33,499 bases of DNA from NCBI GenBank assembly GCA_022484685.1, contig JAKVKY010000009.1, positions 1 to 33,499 of the forward strand, written 5' to 3'. A program made the position numbers and the translations under genes. The stretch comes from Acidaminococcaceae bacterium. Lineage in GTDB: Bacteria > Bacillota > Negativicutes > Acidaminococcales > Acidaminococcaceae. A model generated the notes under the pieces. That model saw only the letters and a list, made by a program, of their open reading frames with translations. It was not told the origin of the DNA and did no database searches. Within the stretch, counting starts at the first letter, position 1. Each line of letters starts with the position of its first letter. Shown here in pieces: positions 1 through 7,968 of the stretch.

Positions 1-63
1 CTAAAGTAGTAATCTTCTAGTACTACTAAGCCGGAAGTATGATTTGTGAAGAATTTATGAACT

Positions 64-97
64 TTTACTATCTTTTTTTTTAAATCTCTGTTATAAT
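64..97 (+). promoter_or_regulatory. Probable promoter of the biotin-carrier gene
   Basis: A perfect TATAAT lies at 92-97 in an AT-rich stretch, 53 bases before the start codon at 150. No good -35 box is seen at the usual spacing; TTTACT at 64-69 is too far away. The same GTTATAATAA context recurs at the next promoter (751-760). The start of the window (1-63) holds no gene; a weak hairpin (AGTAGTA at 5-11 with TACTACT at 22-28) may belong to the end of an upstream transcript. Confidence 0.5.
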
Positions 98-149
98 AAC
101 AATGTTTGAAGTACAGATATCCTGTACGAAATATTTGGAGGTGTAAAGA

Positions 150-662
150 ATGGGAGAAGCAACAACCACTAACCCTTGGCTGGTATCGATAATCAACATG
201 ACTATCGTGTTCATTGTCCTGATTGTATTGTGGGGCATTATGCACGTATTGTACATGGTAGACCCGACCAAGAAGAAAGAAGAAAAGAAGGAAGAAGCTC
301 CGGCACCAGTTGTCGAAGAAGTAGCCGCTCCTGCTGAAGAAGAAGTTGCAGCAGTAGCAGCCGCAACTGAAGCAGCTCCTGCAGCTGAAGCAGCTCCGGC
401 CGCTGCACCCGCAGCAGCTCCTGCTCCTAAGAAAGCCGCTCCGGCTGGCGCTACTACTGTAGCTGCGCCGATGCCTGGCAAGATCAGCAAGATCAACTTT
501 AAAGCTGGCGATGCTGTTAAGTCTGGCGATGTGCTGATTATGCTGGAAGCTATGAAGATGCAGAACGAAATCATGGCTCCGTGCGATGGCACTGTAGTCG
601 AAGTTCGTTGCAACGAAGGCCAAGCCGTTAATACCGGTGAAGCTCTGGTAATCCTTGGTTAA
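150..662 (+). CDS. Sodium-pumping decarboxylase subunit: OadG-like membrane anchor fused to biotin carrier domain
   Basis: This is a 170-residue protein. Residues 10-38 form one membrane helix of the OadG/delta-subunit type, followed by a lysine/glutamate-rich stretch. A long Ala/Pro/Glu linker covers roughly residues 48-105. A biotinyl domain covers about 105-170 and contains the biotin attachment motif EAMKM with the acceptor lysine at 136. In this family the carrier shuttles CO2 from a carboxyltransferase to a membrane beta subunit that pumps Na+ (glutaconyl-CoA, methylmalonyl-CoA or oxaloacetate decarboxylase). The substrate cannot be read from this subunit. In Acidaminococcus and Veillonella the delta and carrier subunits are usually separate genes, so this is a fusion. 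The alpha and beta subunit genes are not adjacent here. A GGAGGTG ribosome site lies 8 bases before the ATG. It is transcribed alone, between its own promoter and terminator. Confidence 0.85.
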   Translation: MGEATTTNPWLVSIINMTIVFIVLIVLWGIMHVLYMVDPTKKKEEKKEEAPAPVVEEVAAPAEEEVAAVAAATEAAPAAEAAPAAAPAAAPAPKKAAPAGATTVAAPMPGKISKINFKAGDAVKSGDVLIMLEAMKMQNEIMAPCDGTVVEVRCNEGQAVNTGEALVILG

Positions 663-673
663 TCTTAACCACT

Positions 674-708
674 AAAATCTGCTGGCTTAGACCGGCAGAT
701 TTTTTTTG
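674..708 (+). terminator. Rho-independent terminator after the biotin-carrier gene
   Basis: The stem TCTGCTGG (678-685) pairs with CCGGCAGA (692-699), with one G-T wobble and a six-base loop. It is extended by AAAA/TTTT and followed by a run of eight T. It lies 11 bases after the stop codon. Confidence 0.85.
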
Positions 709-736
709 TCTAAATTCACAATTTATAACTACCATT

Positions 737-758
737 TTGTGGAGATTTTTGTTATAAT
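737..758 (+). promoter_or_regulatory. Probable promoter for the small membrane-protein genes and maf/radC
   Basis: TATAAT at 753-758 lies in the same GTTATAATAA context as the first promoter, just downstream of a terminator and 46 bases before the next gene. There is no convincing -35 box at 17-base spacing; TTGTGG at 737 is only 10 bases away. No terminator was found between here and radC, so transcription could run on into the mre genes. Confidence 0.4.
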
Positions 759-804
759 AATAAGACTAGTGAGTAGATGATTTAACTGGTGTGGAGGGAT
801 GTTC

Positions 805-1305
805 TTGAAAGAGATTTGTCGTGAGAAGTCACAACGTGGTACCACGCAGAAAGTGCTGGCCATCCTGGTGCTGGCGGCTATTGCCTGTTCCTGGTATTAC
901 GATGCAACTATGATTCGAAATGGTGAAGGTTTGAATCCGGTTTATCTGTTTTTAAATTTTGTCTGGTTAGGCTTCTGGATCTGGAAAGTTTGTTTCCGCT
1001 ACGAGCTTATCCTGCGCCACAGCGAGCTGGAGGTTATTACTACCGGCTTCTTCATGCACCATTCTTACAAGGTGGATTTAAACAGGGTAGAAGGTATCAT
1101 TCCTAAGTATTCCCATAACTTCTTCCGGAAGACGGGCATTAAGCATTATATCCATCGTTTTTCCATGGTGGATCCGAACCCCTGCCGGATGCTCAGCTTC
1201 ACGGAAGGCGACAAGAATAAACTGGCAGCGCTGATTTTCTGTTGCAGCGACCATTTTTTAGATGAATTACGTCGGCTCAAACCGGATAAATATTTAGGGA
1301 TTTGA
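805..1305 (+). CDS. Hypothetical membrane protein with two membrane helices and a PH-like tail
   Basis: I do not recognise a named family. About 166 residues: two hydrophobic segments (about residues 18-32 and 44-62 from this start) are followed by a soluble region that reads like a bacterial PH-type domain (alternating strands, a predicted helix at the C-terminus). That suggests a small membrane-associated protein like YdbS-type proteins, but the match is weak. Start choice: the SD GGAGG at 793-797 is only one base before the ATG at 799, too close for normal initiation, and seven bases before TTG at 805, an optimal distance. I therefore prefer TTG 805; ATG 799 adds two residues. It is followed by two other small membrane-protein genes on the same strand. 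Confidence 0.6.
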   Translation: MKEICREKSQRGTTQKVLAILVLAAIACSWYYDATMIRNGEGLNPVYLFLNFVWLGFWIWKVCFRYELILRHSELEVITTGFFMHHSYKVDLNRVEGIIPKYSHNFFRKTGIKHYIHRFSMVDPNPCRMLSFTEGDKNKLAALIFCCSDHFLDELRRLKPDKYLGI

Positions 1306-1321
1306 AAGCGAGGTAACAAGC

Positions 1322-1612
1322 GTGCAAGATTTAGCTCATGTAAGTGGCGCGGCAATTACGGGCCGTGCCCTGGTAATGTTGGCGGTGGCCTTTGCCGTAT
1401 GTTTTATCACTGCCAAGATTATCGGCAAGGAAAACAAGGAGCGCTGGTTTAAGAAGCGTACAAACTATACGATGCTGAACCGCCGCGGCGCTTTTGGAGA
1501 ATATATCAACTTTGGCTATCCCCGGACCTGGATGGGTTTGCTGGTGACCTTCATCATGATGTTGGTCATCTTTGGCGGTGGCTACCTGTATATGTTCGTA
1601 GTTCCCTATTAA
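1322..1612 (+). CDS. Small hypothetical membrane protein
   Basis: A 96-residue protein of no recognised family. It has two hydrophobic helices, about residues 13-34 and 70-93. The central stretch is basic (KENKERWFKKR), consistent with a two-helix hairpin whose loop is cytoplasmic. It starts with GTG at 1322, preceded by GAGGT eight bases upstream. It lies 16 bases after the previous gene and 37 before the RseC-like gene, so all three probably share a transcript and may function together in the envelope. Confidence 0.6.
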   Translation: MQDLAHVSGAAITGRALVMLAVAFAVCFITAKIIGKENKERWFKKRTNYTMLNRRGAFGEYINFGYPRTWMGLLVTFIMMLVIFGGGYLYMFVVPY

Positions 1613-1649
1613 GAAATAACCCGGCTGCGGCCGCAAGAAGGAGTAAGGC

Positions 1650-2111
1650 ATGAGCGAGTTAATAGGTATGGTCCTGGAACGTAAGGGTGAACGTGCCCGC
1701 GTCCGGATTAATCATAAGTTAAGCACCCAGGAATACAAGGGTAGCTTTGTGGATGTCTGGAATTCCATCAGCGCCAAGGTAGGCGAGAATGTGATCCTGG
1801 AACAAAGAGAATTTGATCCAAAGAAGGCTAAGTTTATGGTCTACGGTCTGGTGCCGTTGTGCATCCTGGCAGGCCTGGCTTTTGGTAATGCTCTTACCGT
1901 TTTCTTTGCCCTGACAGATTGGAAAAAATTCGCGGTAATCCTGCTTATGACCGCCATCTGGGGCGTCATCGGGCGGTTTTATATCAAGCAGCTGCAAAGA
2001 GATGTGCTCAAGTATGGCCAGCAATTGGCCATCGTGAACCTGTGGTTTCCTAAGCCGGAGAAAACGGCAGAGGAAGATGATAAGAAAGAGCAGGACAGTA
2101 AGAAAAAATAG
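1650..2111 (+). CDS. RseC/MucC-like membrane protein
   Basis: A 153-residue protein. Residues 1-55 form a beta-rich N-terminal domain opening with SELIGMVLERKGERARVRI and containing VGENVILEQ. Two membrane helices follow (about 68-90 and 95-113), then a charged C-terminal tail (EEDDKKEQDSKKK). This layout matches the RseC/MucC family, linked in proteobacteria to sigma-E and SoxR-reducing systems. The N-terminal cysteines usual in that family are absent here, so any redox role is doubtful. The function in this organism is unknown. The ribosome site AAGGAG precedes the ATG at good spacing. Confidence 0.5.
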   Translation: MSELIGMVLERKGERARVRINHKLSTQEYKGSFVDVWNSISAKVGENVILEQREFDPKKAKFMVYGLVPLCILAGLAFGNALTVFFALTDWKKFAVILLMTAIWGVIGRFYIKQLQRDVLKYGQQLAIVNLWFPKPEKTAEEDDKKEQDSKKK

Positions 2112-2158
2112 AGTAGCGGTGCAGGTCGGTGCCATCAGGCAGTAAAGGACGGTCGCAT

Positions 2159-2845
2159 ATGAAGGTTATCTTAGCTTCAGCTTCGCCGCGGCGGCAGGAA
2201 CTGTTGCAGCAGGTGGGATGGGAACTGGAAGTTAGGGTAGCTCCCTTTACGGAAGCGAAAACAACGACGGAACTGGCAGGTTTGCTGGCGGGAGGGGAAC
2301 CTTCCTGGCTGGCAGGTTGCCATCAGGGTAAATCTCTGGAGAGTGCCGAAGCTTTAGTAGCATACAATGCTTTTGGTAAAGCCGGAGCGGTACAAAAGCA
2401 GCTGGCTGATGTGGCAGCAGCAGCCGGTATACCAGCCGAGGCGGTGGCAGAAGGAACGGCAGTGCCTATTGTGGCCGCAGATACGGTGGTGGTACGCCGG
2501 GAACAGATTATGGGTAAACCGGTAGACAAGCAAGAGGCGGCACGGATGTTGACAGAACTGTCTGGCGGTTGGCATCAGGTCTTGACCGGCGTGGCTGTTT
2601 TTTACCGCCGGCAGCGTGTAGTGCAGGTAGTGCGAACGGATGTCCATTTTCGCAAGTTAAGTTCCGCGGAGATTACGGCATATGTGGCCACAGGTGAACC
2701 TTTAGATAAAGCGGGCGCCTATGGGATTCAGGGACGGGCAGCACTGTTCTGTGACCGCCTTGAGGGTTCCTATGATAATGTGGTAGGGTTACCACTGGCC
2801 GCTTTGGATGTGCTGGTGCACCAGGTTCTGCAAACACCAAAGTAA
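2159..2845 (+). CDS. maf: Maf family nucleotide pyrophosphatase
   Basis: Cytosolic house-cleaning enzyme of the Maf family, which hydrolyses non-canonical or excess NTPs (dTTP/UTP type) to NMP and pyrophosphate. Family signatures are visible: the N-terminal SASPRRQELL, the catalytic AADTVV block, GKP, TGVAVF, and the C-terminal EPLDKAGAYGIQGRAALF with VVGLPL. The start is placed at ATG 2159 because MKVILASASPRR is the conserved N-terminus; the open frame extends ten codons upstream without family similarity. It is 228 residues, longer than the usual roughly 190, because about 30 Ala-rich residues are inserted between the ALVAYNAFGKA helix and AADTVV. It sits upstream of radC and mreBCD, a common Firmicutes arrangement. 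Confidence 0.9.
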   Translation: MKVILASASPRRQELLQQVGWELEVRVAPFTEAKTTTELAGLLAGGEPSWLAGCHQGKSLESAEALVAYNAFGKAGAVQKQLADVAAAAGIPAEAVAEGTAVPIVAADTVVVRREQIMGKPVDKQEAARMLTELSGGWHQVLTGVAVFYRRQRVVQVVRTDVHFRKLSSAEITAYVATGEPLDKAGAYGIQGRAALFCDRLEGSYDNVVGLPLAALDVLVHQVLQTPK

Positions 2846-2961
2846 ACGATAGCAGATGATTTATGGATGAAGATAATTTAGAAGAGCGAGGGTGGGAATA
2901 AAGCTAGTCCGGCTTGCGTGGCTGCAGGCCTGCTATAAAAAAAACAAAGGAGTTGAAGTGA

Positions 2962-3645
2962 TTGACATTAACCATCAAGGAACTGAATTATGAGGACAGG
3001 CCCAGAGAAAAACTGTACGCGAAGGGTGCGACGGAACTTACGGATTCTGAGTTGATCGCCATCCTGCTAAGGACAGGAACACGGGAACGCAGTGCGCTCA
3101 GGATTGCCGAAGAGCTCACGGCCGGCGGAGGCCTGGTTCGCAATCTGGCACGGTATCAGCGGGTAGAAGAATTTGCCAGCGTCAAGGGTATTGGCAAAGT
3201 GAAGGCGGCAACAATTCTGGCAGCCCTGGAGTTAGGACGCCGGGTGGCTTGCGCATCAGCTATTGAGAAGGAACATATCACATCCCCCAGGGATGGAGCT
3301 CAGTATCTGATGGGAAAGCTAAGAAATGAGAACCACGAAAAATTTTATGTGGTTCTTTTAGATACCAAGAACAAGGTCCTGGAGCAGAAACAGATTGCAG
3401 AAGGCTCTTTGACTTGTGCGGTGGTGCATCCGCGAGAGGTTTATGCCCCGGCGGTGCTCCGGCATGCTGCCGCGATCCTGGTGGCACATAATCACCCCAG
3501 TGGTGATCCCAGACCCAGCGAGGAAGACCGGGAATTAACCCGGGCGCTGGTACGGACCGGCGAAATCATGGGTATCCCGCTTTTAGATCATGTGGTCATT
3601 GGCGATGGACGTTATTACAGCTTTAAAGAGCATCACGAATTATAA
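2962..3645 (+). CDS. radC: RadC family JAB1/MPN protein
   Basis: A 227-residue RadC-type protein. The N-terminal part has a helix-hairpin-helix-like segment ([20 protein letters not shown], about residues 72-93). The C-terminal JAMM metalloprotease-like domain carries [14 protein letters not shown], with the metal-ligand histidines at 176 and 178 and aspartate at 189. The family is named for a supposed DNA repair role that has not held up well; the biochemical function is uncertain. The start is TTG at 2962, nine bases after AAAGGAG; TTG at 2953 in the same frame runs into a stop at once. It is followed 14 bases later by mreB, the classic radC-mreB linkage. Confidence 0.9.
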   Translation: MTLTIKELNYEDRPREKLYAKGATELTDSELIAILLRTGTRERSALRIAEELTAGGGLVRNLARYQRVEEFASVKGIGKVKAATILAALELGRRVACASAIEKEHITSPRDGAQYLMGKLRNENHEKFYVVLLDTKNKVLEQKQIAEGSLTCAVVHPREVYAPAVLRHAAAILVAHNHPSGDPRPSEEDRELTRALVRTGEIMGIPLLDHVVIGDGRYYSFKEHHEL

Positions 3646-3659
3646 TCGAGGTACGAAAA

Positions 3660-4691
3660 ATGGGCTTTTTTAAGAAATTTAGCAGAGATATGGGTATAGA
3701 TTTGGGCACCGCTAACACCCTGGTGCATGTGCAGGGGCGCGGTATCATTTTACGGGAGCCTTCGGTAGTGGCAGTCAACCGGGAAACGAACGAGGTCCTG
3801 GCGATTGGCGCTGAGGCCAAACAGATGATTGGCCGTACACCGGGCAATATTGTGGCCATCCGCCCCATGAAAGACGGCGTGATTGCCGATTTTGATATTA
3901 CCCAATCCATGTTAAAGTATTTTATCAAACGGGCGCTGGGCAAGCACAGCATTATCCGGCCGCGTATCGTGGTAGGCGTACCCAGCGGTGTGACGGAGGT
4001 TGAGAAGCGCGCCGTTATTGACGCGACCATTCAGGCGGGCGCCAGAGCAGCGTATTTGATTGAAGAGCCGATGGCAGCTGCCATCGGCGCAGGCTTACCG
4101 GTACAGGATGCTACCGGCAGCATGGTGGTAGATGTGGGCGGCGGCACCTGTGAGGTAGCGGTCATCAGCCTGGGTGGTATCGTGGTACCCAAGTCCATTC
4201 GTACCGGCGGTGATGCTATTGACGATGCCATCGTCAACTATATCCGCAAGACTTTCAGTTTGCTCATTGGGGAGCGGACAGCCGAAACCATCAAGATAGA
4301 ACTGGGTACGGCTATGTTTGTGGAGAAACCGGCCACCATGGAAATAAGGGGCCGGGATTTGGTCACCGGCCTGCCTAAGAATATGGAGATTAATGCCAAC
4401 CAGGTTTGCAGCGGTATTGCCGAACCGGTGGCTAATATTGTAGATGCGGTCCGTAGCACGCTGGAACGCACGCCTCCGGAACTGGCCAGCGATATTTTTG
4501 AGCGCGGCATCGTCATGACGGGCGGTTCATCCCTGCTCCGGAACCTGGACCGGCTTTTGTCCAAGGAAACGGGAATGCCGGTTTATGTCAGCGATGACGC
4601 CCTGGCCTGCGTGGCCTTAGGTACCGGTATTGCCGTGGAAAATATTGATATTTATCAAAGTGGTTTTATGGCTTCTAACAGCCGGATGTAA
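3660..4691 (+). CDS. mreB: Rod shape-determining protein MreB
   Basis: Bacterial actin homologue that forms membrane-bound filaments and steers the elongation peptidoglycan machinery. 343 residues, normal length. The phosphate-1 motif [16 protein letters not shown] is near the N-terminus, phosphate-2 [17 protein letters not shown] is around residues 158-174, and the adenosine motif [17 protein letters not shown] is near 280-297. The N-terminal [10 protein letters not shown] is a likely amphipathic membrane-binding stretch. It is the first gene of the mreB-mreC-mreD-mrdA-rodA block, five bases upstream of mreC, so the products are made together as one complex. Confidence 0.97.
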   Translation: MGFFKKFSRDMGIDLGTANTLVHVQGRGIILREPSVVAVNRETNEVLAIGAEAKQMIGRTPGNIVAIRPMKDGVIADFDITQSMLKYFIKRALGKHSIIRPRIVVGVPSGVTEVEKRAVIDATIQAGARAAYLIEEPMAAAIGAGLPVQDATGSMVVDVGGGTCEVAVISLGGIVVPKSIRTGGDAIDDAIVNYIRKTFSLLIGERTAETIKIELGTAMFVEKPATMEIRGRDLVTGLPKNMEINANQVCSGIAEPVANIVDAVRSTLERTPPELASDIFERGIVMTGGSSLLRNLDRLLSKETGMPVYVSDDALACVALGTGIAVENIDIYQSGFMASNSRM

Positions 4692-4696
4692 GCAGC

Positions 4697-5623
4697 ATGA
4701 AAAAGCAGGAATTACTTATCGTACTAGCCGTGCTGATGTGTGTGGCGATGACAGCTTTGGCCATTCAACAGCGGGCACGCTTCCCCCTGGTTAACAGGAT
4801 GGTGGCTGCCGTGGTAGGCCCGGTGAACGGTACCATGCTCAAGCTGCATGACAGTCTTGTCAACATGGAAGAGAATAACAGGTCCAAAGCCAGCCTTCAG
4901 GCAGAAAATCTTGCCCTGAAGCGGCAGCTGGACCAGCTCACTGGGGCGGCTTTCCGCATCGAGAACTTGGAGGCGGAAAACGCCCTTTTGAATAAGCTGG
5001 TAGGTTATAAGGACGCGCACCAGGAACAAAAATTGCTGCCGGCTCGGGTTATTGCCTTGAACATGGGCGAGCTCCGGGATGCCTGCCTGGTGGATAAAGG
5101 TCATGAAGACGGAGTGCAGCAGGGTATGCTGATTATTGCCGGCAGTGGTTTGGCTGGCGTGGTGGATGAAGTTTATCCTTCCAGTTCCCGCATGATGATT
5201 ATCAGCAGCAGCCGTACCAGGATTGGCGCCAGAGTACTCCGGGCCGAAAGCCGGGCGGTGGGTGTGGTTACCGGCCGCAGTTTGACGGGAGCGACGCTTA
5301 AGCTGCAGTATCTGCCCCGGGAAGCAGATATTAAAGAGGGTGACAGTATTGTCACCAGCGGTGTGGGCGGCAAATATCCTCCGGGCATTTATATTGGTAC
5401 GGTGGGTAAGGTAGAAGTGGATGCCGGCGGTTTACAAAAACTGGCGCAGGTGACGCCGGCCGCTAATCTTACCAGCCTGGAGAAAGTGTTTATCCTGGTA
5501 GGCCTTGGTCCTAAAGCTACGGACATGACCGGTCAAGGGACGGCAGTTCCCGGCAAGGACGCCACCACAGGTAAAGCTGCTAGCGCTCCTGATCAAGCGA
5601 CAGCAGGGACGGTGCAGCCATGA
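4697..5623 (+). CDS. mreC: Rod shape-determining protein MreC
   Basis: A 308-residue periplasmic scaffold of the elongasome. It has an N-terminal membrane anchor (about residues 5-22), a coiled coil (about 58-100, with LQAENLALKRQLDQL) and the MreC beta-barrel core, with blocks such as GHEDGVQQGMLIIAGSGLAG and GDSIVTSGVGGKYPPGIYIG. A Thr/Ala/Gly-rich tail of about 45 residues follows. The family links MreB filaments to PBP2 and RodA. Its stop overlaps the mreD start by four bases (ATGA), a sign of translational coupling. Confidence 0.95.
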   Translation: MKKQELLIVLAVLMCVAMTALAIQQRARFPLVNRMVAAVVGPVNGTMLKLHDSLVNMEENNRSKASLQAENLALKRQLDQLTGAAFRIENLEAENALLNKLVGYKDAHQEQKLLPARVIALNMGELRDACLVDKGHEDGVQQGMLIIAGSGLAGVVDEVYPSSSRMMIISSSRTRIGARVLRAESRAVGVVTGRSLTGATLKLQYLPREADIKEGDSIVTSGVGGKYPPGIYIGTVGKVEVDAGGLQKLAQVTPAANLTSLEKVFILVGLGPKATDMTGQGTAVPGKDATTGKAASAPDQATAGTVQP

Positions 5624-6126
5624 ATAGACGTTTATGGGCCTGGCTGTTAGCCGCGCTGGTGTTTTTGCTTTTGCAAAGTACCTCTTTCGGAACTTTTACC
5701 GGGTCGGTCTGGTTTGACCTGCCCTTGTTATTTGTTTACAGTGTGGCCATGTTGCGGGGAGCGAAAGCCGGCGCAGTATGTGGTTTGCTTCTGGGACTCA
5801 TTCAGGATATTTTTACGGCCAATGTCTTTGGCTTTCATCTCCTGACCCGGACCTTGCTTGGTTTTGGCTGCGGGAGTATTAAAGAAATTGTGTACCGTAC
5901 CAATTATCATTACCATGCGTTATTCGTCTTCTGTCTCAGTCTGGCCGTACGGGCGCTCTTTATCATACCTCAGTATTTTTTAGCCGGCGGTTGGGAGGGC
6001 TGGCTGCCGTATTATGCAGAAACAGCTTTGGCGTATGCCTTTACCAATGCGGTTCTGGCGTTTCCCGTGGGTTGGCTGATGGTAAGATTGGACCGCTGGA
6101 TTGCGGCCGGAGATTTGTCCTACTGA
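5620..6126 (+). CDS. mreD: Rod shape-determining protein MreD
   Basis: A 168-residue very hydrophobic protein with about five membrane helices, the expected length and profile for MreD. A GLLLGLIQDIFTANVFGFH segment matches the conserved MreD core (G-x-x-x-D-x-x). It is an integral membrane partner of MreC in the elongation complex. It starts at ATG 5620 inside the mreC stop, and ends 58 bases before the chosen start of the PBP2 gene. Confidence 0.9.
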   Translation: MNRRLWAWLLAALVFLLLQSTSFGTFTGSVWFDLPLLFVYSVAMLRGAKAGAVCGLLLGLIQDIFTANVFGFHLLTRTLLGFGCGSIKEIVYRTNYHYHALFVFCLSLAVRALFIIPQYFLAGGWEGWLPYYAETALAYAFTNAVLAFPVGWLMVRLDRWIAAGDLSY

Positions 6127-6184
6127 AAAGCTGAGGAAGAACCTGCCGGTTTACGAAGTTTTACCTGATGTTCGAAGGAGTGTC

Positions 6185-7966
6185 ATGTTAAATAAGACCT
6201 ATGCTAACCGGTTGAAGAATATGCTTTTGGTCAGCACCGGCATCTTTGTGATTCTGCTGGCGCGTATGGCGTATTTACAAATTTATAAAGGTGTTTATTA
6301 TGACCGCCAGGCCGATGGCAACCGTCTGCGCAGTACCAGGATCGTGGCTGCCAGGGGGCTGGTGTATGACCGGCACGGCAAGGTACTGGTGAATAATTTC
6401 GCCGGGTATACGTTGACTTTGCAGCCGCACCGCCAGTATACAGAAGCTATGCTGCAAACTTTGGGTGAGATTTTGAATGTAAAGCCGGAGATGATTAAGG
6501 CACGGCTTAAACTGGCAGCAGATAGTTATGAACCCATCAAGATTAAGAGCAACCTGAATACGGATGAGATTACCAGTATCGAGGAACGCCGGCGGGAATT
6601 AAACGGGGTGGCCGTGGAACTGGAACCGGAACGCCGCTATTTATTTAACGAGTTGGCGGTGCATGTGTTGGGCTATACCGGTGAAGTTTCGGAATATGAT
6701 ATCACCCAGGGTAAATATAAAGGCCTGCCTCAGGGAAGCATCGTAGGTAAGGCCGGCCTGGAAAAAACTTATGATAATTATCTGCGCGGTACTGATGGCA
6801 AACGGAACGAGGAAGTAGATGCCAGTGGTCGCGTGGTACAGCAGCTGGGGAGCGTGGCGCCTAAGAGCGGTAAGGACCTGGCGCTGACCCTGGATTTGGG
6901 TTTGCAGCAGGCTATGGAAAAAGCGGTGGATGAACAGCTAACAGCTTTGCAGACCAGTGGCGTGGCACCGTATGCCAAGGCCTGTGCCGTGGTAGCCTTG
7001 GACCCCAGGTCAGGAGCTATCCGTGCCATGGTAAGCCGGCCCGGGTTTAACCCTAACCTGTTTGTACGTGGTATTTCTACCAAAGATTGGCAGGCTATTA
7101 ATCAGAATCCCTTTGACCCCATGACGGATAAAGCTATCAGCGGCGAATATCCTGCCGGTTCCACCTTTAAGGTGGTTACAGGCAGCGCTGCTTTAGACCT
7201 GCACAAGGTGACGCCGGATGAGTTAATCTTTGATAGCGGTCACCACTGGATTATCCCTATGGGCAACGCCGGCGGAGAGGCTTTGGGCTGGATTAATTTC
7301 CAGACGGCTTTTGCCGCCAGTGATAACGTGTATTTTTACGAGATGGGCCGCCGGGTGGGCATTGAGAACCTGGATGCCTATGCGGCGAAGTATGGGTTTG
7401 GGAGAATTACCGGGATTGACTTGCCGGGTGAGGCTGCAGGCTTGATCCCTTCGCCGGCTGCCAAGCAAAAAGTCTTTGGCGAGGAGTGGGGTTTGGGTGA
7501 TACTTTTAACGCCGCCATCGGCCAGGGCCTGACCCTGGTAACACCGCTGCAGCTGGCACAGATGCTTTCTGTGGTAGCAGAAAACGGCGTCCTGCATCAG
7601 CCCTATCTGGTGGAAAAAGTTTTAAACGAGGACGGGACAGTTCTGGCCGTACCTCAGCGGGCCGAACCTAAGAACGTGGGTATCAGCCCGGAAACCTTAA
7701 CCTTGATTCGCAAGGGCCTTTTAGGTGTGACTCAGGCCGGTGGTACCGCCGCTTATTTTAGTAACCTGGGTGTTCCTATTGCCGGCAAGACCGGTACGGC
7801 CGAAAATCCCCACGGTCAGGATCACGGGCTTTTCATCGCGTATGCGCCGGCGGATAACCCCAAACTGGTAGTGGCGGCAGTGGTGGAACAGGGCAGTTAT
7901 GGTGCTACAGCTGCCGGGCCTATTGTCTATAAGGTCCTGGAGTATATGCTGCAGGAAAAGGATTAG
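6185..7966 (+). CDS. mrdA: Penicillin-binding protein 2 (elongasome transpeptidase)
   Basis: Class B penicillin-binding protein that cross-links peptidoglycan during side-wall growth with RodA. 593 residues: N-terminal membrane anchor (about residues 12-32), a PBP dimerisation/pedestal region, and a C-terminal transpeptidase domain. Active-site motifs are complete: STFK with nucleophile S326, SDN with S379, and KTG with K535. The start is ATG 6185 because AAGGAG lies a few bases upstream and MLNKTYANRLKN leads directly into the membrane helix. An upstream TTG at 6101 in the same frame would overlap mreD by 26 bases and has no ribosome site. It is followed by rodA after two bases. Confidence 0.93.
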   Translation: MLNKTYANRLKNMLLVSTGIFVILLARMAYLQIYKGVYYDRQADGNRLRSTRIVAARGLVYDRHGKVLVNNFAGYTLTLQPHRQYTEAMLQTLGEILNVKPEMIKARLKLAADSYEPIKIKSNLNTDEITSIEERRRELNGVAVELEPERRYLFNELAVHVLGYTGEVSEYDITQGKYKGLPQGSIVGKAGLEKTYDNYLRGTDGKRNEEVDASGRVVQQLGSVAPKSGKDLALTLDLGLQQAMEKAVDEQLTALQTSGVAPYAKACAVVALDPRSGAIRAMVSRPGFNPNLFVRGISTKDWQAINQNPFDPMTDKAISGEYPAGSTFKVVTGSAALDLHKVTPDELIFDSGHHWIIPMGNAGGEALGWINFQTAFAASDNVYFYEMGRRVGIENLDAYAAKYGFGRITGIDLPGEAAGLIPSPAAKQKVFGEEWGLGDTFNAAIGQGLTLVTPLQLAQMLSVVAENGVLHQPYLVEKVLNEDGTVLAVPQRAEPKNVGISPETLTLIRKGLLGVTQAGGTAAYFSNLGVPIAGKTGTAENPHGQDHGLFIAYAPADNPKLVVAAVVEQGSYGATAAGPIVYKVLEYMLQEKD

Positions 7967-7968
7967 TC

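Noticed and set aside
80-613. Long minus-strand frame (177 codons) opposite the biotin-carrier gene
   Set aside because: Ala/Gly/Ser-rich translation is the mirror of the Ala/Pro linker; no ribosome site, and the plus-strand gene is certain.
799-804. ATG 799 as start of the first small membrane protein
   Set aside because: The SD GGAGG ends one base before it; TTG 805 has the right spacing. ATG 799 cannot be fully excluded.
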